Positions 13,095-23,892 of a stretch of 64,000 nt of DNA are shown here, piece by piece (the first letter of the stretch is position 1; every line of letters begins with the position of its first letter). The translations under genes and the position numbers were made by a program. Source of the stretch: Xanthostigma xanthostigma (lineage: Eukaryota > Arthropoda > Insecta > Raphidioptera > Raphidiidae); the NCBI GenBank assembly GCA_963575645.1, contig OY754475.1, forward strand, positions 2,232,001-2,296,000, written 5' to 3'. The notes beneath the pieces are model-generated. The model saw nothing but the letters and a program-made list of their open reading frames with translations. It did not search any database and had not been told where the DNA came from.

Positions 13095-14751
13095 AATAGT
13101 CTCTTACTTTAAAAATATCCTTAAATCTATTTACTAAATACATTTTTATTTTTTTATTAAATAAAAAAAATCTAAAATATTGGTGTATTTTTTTCAAATA
13201 CCCGGATTATGTGAAAGGGCGAACTGGTCCAGAAATTACCGGTGGGGAGTTTTTTTTTTTAATTTCGAACCTAACTTAATATTATAGGCAGCTATGCTGA
13301 AAAGTTAAAATTAATTCATTTATGGACGTTTAACTGTTAATTGTGCAGATTTGTGCTTTTAGTCGTAATATACCTATAATGAACATTTCTTAACAGGGAA
13401 AGAGAGAGCCAAGAACTTAAAAACACATAGTTCCAGTCGTTTAAATCCAAAAAAATATTTCTAGATTCAAATCAACTTTGTGCCAACTCTATAAAGTAAA
13501 CACCAATTAATCAGATTTTCATTAGCAGAATCACTAGACTGTCTTCGTATGAGAAATGACCAGTTAGCCAGAAATATATTGTTGATTTTAAGGTCAAATT
13601 TTAATGTTAAGGCTGAATTACGTATCGGAGTTTTTGCGCGTAAGTTTTGCAGTTTCGTAAAAACCACGTAAAGCGCATAGTAATCATTACTATTACATTT
13701 TAATTAATAAAAAAACAGTTGGAGAGTAGAATCCAATAAAGAAATTGATTGTTCACAAATAAATGCTAGCGCTTATTTTACTCATCCAGTTTCAAATTCT
13801 GCTAAAATATATAATATATAATAAATTTGTGTGCGTTGAAAAGCAAGGGAATATTTAAAGTTGGTTTCTTTACTGTTAATTTTTAAAGATAAACCTATTA
13901 AAATGAATAATATGCAGAACCTAAAACAAAAAAAAAAAGCAGTTAACACTATGATGTTCCCGGGCCGAAATAGTAGGGTTAACACGCCCCTGTGTGCCAT
14001 CTTGATGAAAAATCCTGTATAATTTGCATTTCAAACTTCAGCACTTGGAATATTCATAAAAAAAAACTAAAGGAAAATTGCGCAATAAAAACAGGAATAG
14101 GCTGTTTTGAAAAGCTATTCGGTTATGTTATTGCTTGATATCAAATTTCCGAAGAGGTTAACGATCCACAAGTATTTTGTTTTAAAAATATCAGCATCTT
14201 CGACAATTAACTACAATAAAAAAATTCGCTTATTATAGAGATTGTTAAAATTACGCAAAAAAAAAAGAGTCGGTCGTTTGTGTAAACAATTCACAAAATT
14301 ATCAATCGATTTCTCGTTTGGCACACGTTGAAGCATCGATTAACAAACACTTAATTAGCTTGAACGTCTGATTGTCTACCGGAATGGTTTACGACAACTT
14401 TCTGGCGTAACAAATATAAATAAAATATGACATAATATTGCGAAATTACACACAAGAAAGATGTAGCCAATAATCATTGTTTTTACGTTTCATCTGACAG
14501 TCATATGGACGACCCCTCTAGCCGCAAGATAGTTTACAGAAAAAGAAAGACTCTTATGTGTGATTGGCCACCGCGTTCATTCATATATACTGCCTTTAAG
14601 AATGTTATTAACTGCTAGAAATCGATACACCTACTTATCTATTAAATTGTTATAATTATGGTGTAATGCATTTGATCATCCCCTAATAAATCGAATCACT
14701 ATGAACAAGGAATATATGTATGAAATCTAAAAGTAGAACACTGAGCATATT
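13095..14751. other. intergenic, no gene recognised
   Basis: 3' UTR and polyadenylation signal of the second RR-1 gene, then AT-rich DNA without supportable features. Confidence 0.5.
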
Positions 14752-15058
14752 CTGTTTGGAAATTCAACCAATTATCAGTGACATCAAACAAAATGTCTTG
14801 TCTCAATTTTAATGGCTAGCTGTAAAAAATAAACGAACCAAAAACATCACCATTGATGAAAATAAAATAGATTGACTCGAAAAATATCTAGCAGACATTG
14901 GAAATCTGTTTGGAATTTCAACCAATTATCAGTGACATCAAACAAAATTTCTTATGTCTCAATTTTAATGGCTAGCTGTAAAAAATAAACGAACCAAAAA
15001 CATCACCATTGATTAAAAAAATAGATTGACTCGAAAAATATCTTGCAGACATTGGAAA
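14752..15058. repeat. 154-bp tandem duplication
   Basis: The segment starting ctgtttggaa at 14752 is repeated at 14906 with only a few substitutions and small indels, ending near 15058. Both copies contain the string tggctagctgtaaaaaataa. This is a fairly recent local duplication with no coding content. Confidence 0.88.
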
Positions 15059-15518
15059 GCAAAGCAGGGGTGTCAGCTGTAAAAAAAATTCAGTTTAAAT
15101 ACAACGAAATATATTTCTCGGGCGTTGCAAAACGATATGACTAAAATCGAAGTCATAGAAAATTTAAAATTTCGTAATGGCATTAGCTGAATACGAAATT
15201 TAATTTTGGGTTTGGACGATCTCAGTTATTTTTAAAAATTAGCTCAAAAAACAAGTTGTGCACCTTTGGGATTCACTAAATGATTATGTATTATTTAAAT
15301 CGCCTTTGAATTTCAAAAATTATAAATGTCATTTTTAGAGTAAGGAAAATGTGTTTTGTAGATTTGTTTGTTACCCATTTTAGTCGAAATTAAACATTAG
15401 AAACCACTGACATCTATTTCTCCTTATCATATTGTTAAGTTGGCAAGATTCTTTATATTTTTTTACTGTTATTTTAGTCTGTACAAACTTTTTATTCGAG
15501 AAGAGAAATCAGTTTTAA

Positions 15519-15782
15519 AATGTACCCAAATTTTCAATTATTATTATTAAAAAGATTGCTGAAAAATTTCAACCCAATTTAAAAGATCATATAAAAATTC
15601 TATTTTCAGATAAAATTGAAATAGTTGCGACTAACGATAGAAAACTAACATTTGCGATCATTAATAATTTGAAAAGAAACAAACATTTATTAATGTTTAA
15701 ATTTCAACATGAAAGCACTTCACTAATTGATCTTATTGAACAAAGACAGAACGAAGTACTGCAATGTACAAAACCGATCTAG
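15519..15782 (+). other. open frame of 87 codons without a start
   Basis: A frame opens after a stop at 15516 and runs to TAG at 15780. It encodes a Lys/Ile/Asn-rich peptide with stretches such as SDKIEIVATNDRKLTF and FQHESTSLIDLIEQRQNEV. There is no initiating ATG near its beginning and no family is recognised. It could be a fragment of a decayed transposon gene or a lost exon, or chance. Confidence 0.25.
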
Positions 15783-15990
15783 GATGATATCATAGACGAT
15801 GTTCTCCTCTATTCAGAGAGGAGGTAGTATTTATTCTTCTTAAGAAGAGATGTTGAAGATAGATGGATGGGATGATATTTACCAATGTGGTGGTTTCGCT
15901 GATACGTAGGGAAAAAAACAATAAGTTACAACAAAAACACCTACTCCTGTAAATGAGTTGAAAGGTCGAGGACTTTATCAGAATCTTTTC

Positions 15991-15998
15991 TATAAAAG
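15991..15998 (+). promoter_or_regulatory. TATA box of the third RR-1 gene
   Basis: TATAAAAG lies 99 bp before the ATG at 16090. Confidence 0.7.
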
Positions 15999-16089
15999 AA
16001 GAGATTGATTTTACTCATCTTTATAGTTATTTGTGCCTTGAAGTGTGCTTGAAGTGTCTCTGGGAATTTTTAAAATAAAATCAACAACA

Positions 16090-17957
16090 ATGAAATCGGT
16101 AAGGTTTTGAAAATCTCTATCGAAAGTGCTTCACGGCCACTACTGGATTAGGCCAGAACGCAAGCAAAACTAACTTCAAAGATCATTTTGTGGCGGCAAC
16201 TTGTCAACTTTTGGAACAATTTGTGTACAACTGTCGATTTTCGAATTCAATATTTTCTTGTTTTTTTTTCATATTAATGTGTTAAATGAGACGTTATATT
16301 TTAACAATCTAATGATGTAAATAACTCCGAAGCTCTCTGATAGTTCTATTTTAAAAACATAGCTTTTGTTTCATTTTGTAACGAATTAGATTTCTATAAA
16401 AAATAAACGTAGGCATAATTGCATTAATTTTTAAGATAATATCACGATAGCCGATAGTTTATTCGCATAATTTCGGTGTTACTTGCTGCTGCAATAATTA
16501 TATATCACGAATAGAATTGAAGACCCGGGGACTAAGTGCGTAATTTAAAAATTTAAAAAATCAACAGAAGCGAATAATCGCTTCAAGAAAAAAATATCCT
16601 TCACCTCTACCATTTTTTTCGTATTATAACTTTATAAGAAATGATAATACTTTCTTCTTTCGATGTTGTTTATTAATTATGAGACGCTAGGTCCAGCACA
16701 ATTTTTGACAAAAAATGTTCAATTGTAAGAACGCGCTTTTTTGTAAGAATATACGGTGTTTTGTTTAATTTAAAAACAAACGAAGATGATAGAATTATGA
16801 TTACATAATATTGCAAACAAAACACATAAACAACTATTAACTAGTTGTTGAAAAACTTGACCAATTATTTCTCATATTGTTTGAAATTGCTTAAGGTTCT
16901 AGTAGGGGTGACCAACCAAATGCGAAGAATAATTATGTTTACAAAAATCACTCATTTTTATCGGAGTTAATTATGCCGATTTTATTTTCTTTCGAATATT
17001 TTTCAACGGCATTCGTTATTTAAAAAAAAAAAACTGAAAATATATTTGATACTTTCACTAGTTCAAAGCTTGTAATAAACGGGTGAAGGCTTTAAAACGC
17101 CATAAACTTTCATCCGATTTGATTAAAATCTAACGACTGGAAATTTGAAATAGAGATGCAAAACACGGATCAAAAGCAGACCTAGTTTCGTACTATTTTT
17201 GGACACCCACTACTAATAGACGTTCTGTGAGGTCTGATGATAATTACCGCATCTTGTAATGTTTGTTATTCAAATTAAGTTGCAATGATGACACTTGACA
17301 AATATTATTGTTTTAAAATATTCTATTCACTCAATGCGTAGAAAAACTTTCGAAATTGATTTTTTTATGGCTATTATTTCAGAGATAAATGTGCTAAAAG
17401 TACTTTTTAATTTGCTTAATGCAAAAGCAAACGAAAATACCCCTCGAAATTAAACAAAAACCAGTCTAATATTTAAACAAATCAAACTCAATGCAAGGGC
17501 ACATTATTTAAACATCAATCGTAAATGTGCCAAAAGTATTTTTAATCTATTTGATGCAGAACAGTTAAAAATATTCCCCAAGGATTAAAAAAAATGTCAG
17601 TATCAGATCAGACAGGTCTTATTGAAATCTTATTTATTTTAGGTTATAATTTTCGCCGCCGTCTTAGCCATTGCTTTGGCCAGACCACAACAACAAGATT
17701 CGAAAGCTGCAACTATTTTGAAATATGAAAATGACAACATCGGTGTCGATGGATACAAATTCGCGTACGAAACGTCAGATGGGATTACCAGAGAGGAGAC
17801 TGGTGAACTAAAAAACGCTGGCACTGAAAACGAAGCCATCACAGTTACCGGCTCGTACTCGTATGTAGGCTATGACGGCGCCACTTATACGGTTAACTTC
17901 GTTGCCGATGAAAATGGATTCAGACCGACAAGCACCCTCCGTAAATCGAGGAAATAA
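16090..17957 (+). CDS. RR-1 cuticle protein with altered C-terminus
   Basis: A 107-aa secreted RR-1 protein. Exons are 16090-16098 (MKS) and 17643-17957; the intron is phase 0. The signal peptide is MKSVIIFAAVLAIALA, then RPQQQDS. The domain follows as KYENDNIGVDGYKFAYETSDG, EETGELKNAG, SYSYVGYDG and VADENGFRP. Unlike the genes at 10535 and 44417 there is no intron inside the domain. The usual QGAHLP ending is replaced by TSTLRKSRK. The DNA there still resembles the canonical ending with compensating small indels, so the tail probably arose by a local frameshift. It keeps the chitin-binding core, so it is probably functional. Otherwise an ordinary member of the cluster. Confidence 0.93.
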
Positions 17958-18914
17958 GAAATACAATAATTAAAAGCATATTTAATTAATTGTCATTTTT
18001 GTAAAATACTCGAATTATTGTAAAATATTTGAAAAAATTATAATATAAAAACCGCTTTCAAAACAATATAATTATATTTTCTTTTATAAAAAACACTAAT
18101 GTTAAAAAAGTTTTGGAGAGCTTTACAAAATTGTGATATTTAAATCAAAATTTAGGTCACCCTTTTATGTACCTAGACAATTCATTGACAAATAAAGAAC
18201 ATATTTTATCAAAATGGTTAAAATTATTTGTTAAAAAATCCTTTAATACTTATTTTAGTTTTCCTTACAAATTCAAAAAATGTCCAACATCTGTCAACAC
18301 TCGACGACTTGGCAAAAATCTAATCTTTGAAGAAAAAAATCATTAACATTTAAGGAAGAAAAAAAATAATTAAAGCATCCTCCACAAATCGAAGAATCAA
18401 TTTTTAATAACTGCGATTTTTTATCAAATACACGAGCTAAAGTTTGCAATCAATATTCCTCTGGGAATTTAAATATATAAAAAGTTTTGGATAAATGTAA
18501 ATAAGTGTGATATTAAAAAAAAAAAATGTTTTCAGACCGGTTTATTAACAAAATAAATCCCACCATTTTTTTGTCTTAGTTTTTTTATTGCTCATCTAAA
18601 TTCTGCATACAAAATTATAATTCGAACACAATATAAGGCTATAAACTAAATGAAATTGATACATGGTATAAAAAACGTACTTTATCGAAATATTCAAGAT
18701 GAAATATAGACTATAAAATAAATGAAATTGCTACTTGGTATAAAAAACGTACATTTATCGAAATATTCAAGATAAAAATACCAAATTAATTTATTAATAT
18801 TTTATTGTTTGAACAGGAAAGATGCCGTGACATTATAAAGCTTGTCCTTAAATCAAAATTTCCAATAACCATCTAAAGAGTATTTATCTACCGTCGCTTC
18901 CCAGTTTAATTTAG
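17958..18914. other. space between convergent cuticle genes
   Basis: It separates the plus-strand gene ending at 17957 from the minus-strand gene ending at 18915, and so holds both 3' UTRs. A 72-bp tandem duplication lies within it. No further gene is seen. Confidence 0.55.
18639..18780. repeat. 72-bp tandem duplication
   Basis: The unit ctataaactaaatgaaattg at 18639 repeats at 18711 (ctataaaataaatgaaattg), each running through ggtataaaaaacgtac and tcgaaatattcaagat. Two copies only. Confidence 0.85.
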
Positions 18915-20344
18915 CTACGACTCTCCACTGTCCGTTGTCTGAGGAGTTCTTGACTCCGGTAGTGTAGTTCTACTGAACACATCCGGTTCTCGTCTCACTT
19001 CCGGTGCGAGAGTTCTACCAAATATGCCCGGAGTTCTTCTACCGTCCGGTACAACAGTCCTACCAAACACGTCGGAGCCACGTCGAACTTCCGGCGCTTG
19101 AGTTCTGAATATATCTGACTCTTGTCTCGTTTCTGGCGGTATTGTTCTACCGAACGTGTTGGACCCTCGTATATAATTTTCAGAAGTCCTACTCGAACCA
19201 GTAATGTGCGGACCATCTGCCCTGTAGCCGTACTCGTCGGCTATGTAATTGACTGTATAGATGTTACCATCATCTCCAATATACGAATAAGATCCGCGGA
19301 CAACGAGTGCTTCGTTATCGCTGCCTGCATTTTCCAATTCACCAATCTCCTCCCTGCTGGTGCCATCTGACGTCTCGAATGAGAATTTGTAGTTGCCTGT
19401 GCCGTAATTCTCGTTATCGTAACGAAGAATAGTTGCGTCACGGTAACTTTGCTGAGGGCGTGCCATGCACAGAGACACCAAAAGAGGAAAAACGCTGATC
19501 TAAAATGAAATCAAGCCGATATAGAAAATCTTAGACAGCTAATACAAATGCCAACTAGATCAGATGCGATTAATATTTCTTTTAGATTTAGAAATACGTT
19601 ACGAATATTTAAAAAAAAATGTGATATTTCATCCACCGTGATTGATTCGGCGTACAACGTTATTCATATCTTTTGCAGACATCGTACACAAAGCCGCTAC
19701 AAGGGGGTCGCGAATCCTCAATAAAAATAAAAATTTGATATATATTTACTATAATAAAATACACTATACCGCTTAGGAAAAGCGGAGGGTAGGGGGTCCC
19801 AAAATATTTTTTCAATTGTCGTTTTCCTGTTCTCAAATTAGAATCCGAGAACTAAACATTTAACGGAACAAAGTTATAAATAATGCAGAGCTCTATGATT
19901 TTCAAATCTACGAACTGACAAAAAAACGTAATGTTTTAATGTCATTCTAGCTCCACAAACAGTAAACCGAACACAAATATCGTAATATAATAATATTTTC
20001 ACTTTTTCTTTTGCAAATGTCCCCTGTGCTCGCATATCAACATGAAGTTCGGCAAAGAGGATCGAAAACAAATCTTAGTACGCTCTTCGAACCGTAAAAA
20101 GGAAGAGTCCTATTGTTTGTGTTACCGCGCAAAAAGTATTAATTTTAGTGAAGGGTTAATCAACGCGATATTTTCATAGATACGTAGATTTTTACACTTC
20201 TATGGAGGTGGAATGATTTATGAGACTTCTTTATGCACGCCAAGAATTTGTTTCCTAATAAATTACAGGCACTAGTCTTTACTCACAATTTTGACGTAAC
20301 ATTTTTTTATATAAATATATAAAATATTAACTCACCAATTTCAT
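18915..20344 (-). CDS. RR-1 cuticle protein with Arg/Pro repeat tail
   Basis: A 197-aa protein, the only minus-strand member of the cluster. Coding exons are 20336-20344 (MKL, donor GTGAGT) and 18915-19499. The signal peptide is MKLISVFPLLVSLCMA. The RR-1 domain covers about residues 24-102: ILRYDNENYGTGNYKFSFE, TSREEIGELENAG, SYSYIGDDG, NYIADEYGYRADGPHI. From about residue 118 to 190 follow five copies of a 14-15 residue unit of the form DvFGRTxxPExRRxp, encoded by a 45-bp DNA repeat. This tail is absent from the other members. Being basic, polar and Pro-rich, it is probably disordered; a matrix-binding or cross-linking role is only a guess. The domain-internal intron is absent. A TATA box lies 74 bp upstream on the same strand. 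Confidence 0.93.
18945..19150 (-). repeat. 45-bp coding repeat in the cuticle gene tail
   Basis: About five in-frame units encoding FGRT-x3-PExRR-like segments (the second unit lacks one codon). Units differ by substitutions but keep the Arg, Thr and Pro positions, which suggests the repeat is under protein-level constraint. Confidence 0.8.
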
Positions 20345-20417
20345 TTTCAAAATTTTCATTAGTTACGTTAAGACGAAACGATTGCCACTACATGAAAAAA
20401 GATTTTACGAAGTCTCG

Positions 20418-20427
20418 CTTTTATATA
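20418..20427 (-). promoter_or_regulatory. TATA box of the minus-strand RR-1 gene
   Basis: On the minus strand the sequence reads TATATAAAAG, 74 bp before the ATG at 20344. Confidence 0.7.
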
Positions 20428-23156
20428 TTTTTTAGTATTCATGTTACTGAGATAAGAAAAGTGTAAAACGTTTTTACCTTTTTATTCCTCTGTGTTTAAA
20501 ACTTTATGATAACTTCTTAGAGATAAAACTCATATAACTTACGTGGTCATTACAAAACTAGGAAATCCAAAGATGAGATAATTAAAAATTACATTTTAAT
20601 TACGGTGAAGACAGAACAGTAGATACACATGTCTCTCATTGTCACGAAACAAGGGGATTTTTTGGTGTCTATGAATTTTCAATTTGAAAGCAGATGACAA
20701 AATTTATAGAACTCACACGGCCTTTGCTGGTGAGATACACAAAGGAGACTTAAAAATATTTACCTTAAATTATTATTACCATAATTCGAGCAGTAAGGTT
20801 AGATAAGTTAATGGATTTCCACTTTATTTGTAAAATGAGAAACATTTCAAAAATTTATTTTTGGATATGAATTTTACTGTCACTGAAGATGAAAATGTTA
20901 AAAAACGCACATCGAATCTTAGATGCGATAAATTTCGACATATTGAAATTTAAAATTTTTTGTTCTGTAATAGACTTATTTAGCTATTAATTCTTTATAT
21001 ACCTACAGTAAGAAAGTATATACTTAAATAATAAAAGACAAACTCCCAGACTGAGTTAACAGTTAAAAAAAGTAATTCACTTGGAGAAACTAAAACATGT
21101 TTGGTATATGTGTACGTTTTTTTCAGTATAACTTCAAACATCAGGAACTGATTAAGGATCCACTGTAATTTTACTTTTTCTCTAATAAATACCAATTATT
21201 TGTATTTTTATTAAAGAAGATTTCCATTGTAACTTTTCTCTCACGAACTTTGAAAATTATCACTGATATCAACCGACATATAAATACTCATATTGATGAA
21301 GGGTTTACAAATTTAGCTTTAAATTTAAAATTATCTGTTATATTACGTTAAATTTACTTCTTACGAAGAAAAATATATAAAATAAAGAATCTATTTTTGC
21401 AATAATTTGCGGAAAAACTTCTTTATCTACAATCATTGCATAATAATTCGTCTCTTATACAGATGGAATTTTATATCAATCTATTAATACTACCATATTT
21501 ATTTTATTATACACGTTGAAAATGTCAAATCAACTTGTTGATGTCCTTGGTTAATTTGAAGATGAGCAATTCTTTATAAACGATTACAATACAAACGTGA
21601 AAAGTGAATTCTATTACGGTATTATTAAAATAAAATAAAGAAAGAAAACCACGCAAATTCACGTATAGGATAAGAAAACATCAAAGAGAATAGAAAACAC
21701 TCATTGAATTCTAACGTTCATTTGGAACAAAAAAAATATATATTATAAAGAAAACACTAATTTAAAACTCTAGTTTAATATTACCTACAAATATTTATTA
21801 CATATTTACTAAATCGCTGGTCGCGTGAGTGAAAAAATTAAAAATCAATAAAAATCGAGGCCCAGGATGAAACAACTCTTTTTTAGATATTTTTCGCGAA
21901 ATTATTTTTACACAAGATTATTTAAACGACACAAAAGTCGCGGAGTTGAATTGACCACGTCTCCCAATCAAAAAATTAACTTTAAAAATGAAAACAGAAT
22001 TAATTAGTTCGAAAAGTGAAAGTAAAAAATTTTTTACTATATTTCGTAGACAAAATTTTAATTATCTTCTGACGATTAGAGAAATGTGCGCCGAGAGAGA
22101 TATTCCCTGTTTAGGGAATTCTTTCAATCAGTGATAGAGACAGATTTTTTCGGCTCTCGATTTCAATACCAATTTAGAAATTGACACGAAATGTCAATAT
22201 AAATGAAGAAATTCACACAAAAATGACTGATGTGTAAAAAAGATTAGATTATATCACCTTAACATTCAAAACAAGTTAACATTTCATTAAAAGTATGTAA
22301 TTATGATTCAAAACATCTTCTAGTAGCCTCGTATACAGGATTGGTAAAAAATAAAAAAAACAAGAAATGTTGCTTCAAAAAATCCTACTTAATTTGGCAA
22401 TACAAGGATATTACTAAAGAAAATTTTGTAGTTTTAATTGTCCACCTCCTCATGATTACGATGCAATGGAATCTTTACACTTTGATACCCTAGAATCCTT
22501 GGTTTGATCCCATTTTCTGATTATTGGATATGGTAAGATTTGTGTTCCTCGAAACAGGTCCTAGATCTGATTCGACTTTGTATCGACTCACGGGATGTTC
22601 AACTTTGTGAAAACTAAAGTTTACAGACTCAAACTAATTGACTCAATATTAATAATTTTGTTTCCTCTAATATGTAGATTTTGAGAAAGAAAAATGTTTC
22701 CTTAAATAATAAAAAATATCAATTGATCACACTAGATCAAAACCACATAAAAAATTATTACTCTTAATCGATAAGAAAGATTGTCTACTAGGTGGAACGT
22801 ATTAGTCGATTTTTCATTATGGAATTTGTTCTTCAAATAAGTAGAAAAACTCGGTTTATATGAGGGTAAAATTAGAGAGTTCAGGAGAAATTTGTATGCA
22901 AATAACGTTAGAATATACCAGACTACCATTTTACAAAACTAATTCTGCAAGAAGGGAGATATTAGAAAGATAAGATCAATATTTGACATTATATTATGCA
23001 TACTGAAAGGTGTCAAGTAATGTTTTTAGCATACGTAAAAACGATTATGTAGAGCCGATCGAAAAAAACTTACTCGACATAATATTTGTGTTGATAAGTG
23101 TTGCAGAAAAAAAAATCCTAACGATAATAGAAGCAATAATTATGAAAAAATTACAG
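20428..23156. other. intergenic between divergent cuticle genes
   Basis: It lies between the minus-strand gene starting at 20344 and the plus-strand gene starting at 23893, so it may hold shared upstream control. I recognise no gene or specific site in it. Confidence 0.45.
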
Positions 23157-23556
23157 AGGGCCGTACACGCGAGACTGGTTTTGTCGCTGGCACTTGCTGA
23201 CTGACGCGCTGACTACGAGGATGGAAATAACAGGATGGATTTCAAAATTAGAACCGCTGCTATTTTTCGTGCTAGTTTGCATACTTGTTTTCAGCAAGAA
23301 CCAATCAGGAAACAGTATCTAGTCACGCGGGCGACATGGACAAACGCCCTCAAACAAACATGACGTCATAGTGTGTGTTCTGTTTCGGAGACAATAAAAA
23401 ACGTTCGAGTTTTGTTAACATTCGAACTATCACCAAACTCATCTACAAAGCGAGCTTCAATGCACATAAAAGCAATCACAAAAACCCAGCGCCACAGCAG
23501 GCTTGAAACCTAGCTGCCTAATCTAGCGGCAAAACCAGCCTCGTGTGAAACGGCCT
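23157..23556. mobile_element. MITE-like element with about 30-bp terminal inverted repeats
   Basis: The left end reads GGGCCGTACACGCGAGACTG followed by GTTTTGTCGCT. The reverse complement of the right end reads AAGGCCGTTTCACACGAGGC followed by TGGTTTTGCCGCT. About 25 of 32 positions agree. The interior is clearly less AT-rich than the flanks and has no transposase ORF. I could not define a target-site duplication, so the superfamily is open. A short related piece lies near 44162-44210. It inserted about 340 bp upstream of exon 1 of the next cuticle gene. Confidence 0.7.
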
Positions 23557-23810
23557 TGAAATGTAGACATCGATTAAAAAAAGTCTTGTTAAAAGTGACA
23601 AATTGTTGATTTTTTTTATTCATCCACACTTTAGTCGATAATTTATGGTTCAAACTTTTAATATTGTCAAAGCTATGAATCAATATAAAGAATATAAGAA
23701 ATTAGCAAGATGTATATAATTTTTATTTAAAAAAAAAAAAATACGGCGAATGGGAGAAGACTCTATTTTGGTGGTTAATAGTGACACATTGTTACTGCAC
23801 ACATCCTGAC

Positions 23811-23817
23811 TATAAAA
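23811..23817 (+). promoter_or_regulatory. TATA box of the fifth RR-1 gene
   Basis: TATAAAAAGA lies 82 bp before the ATG at 23893. Confidence 0.7.
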
Positions 23818-23892
23818 AGAAGAAGTTCGTCCAACTATTAAGTCATAAATAGTAAAAATCTCAAACTTGCATTACCTCAACAATTCTCCATC

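Noticed and set aside
12889..13197. Minus-strand ORF of 102 codons
   Set aside because: It is the antisense shadow of exon 3 of the second RR-1 gene.
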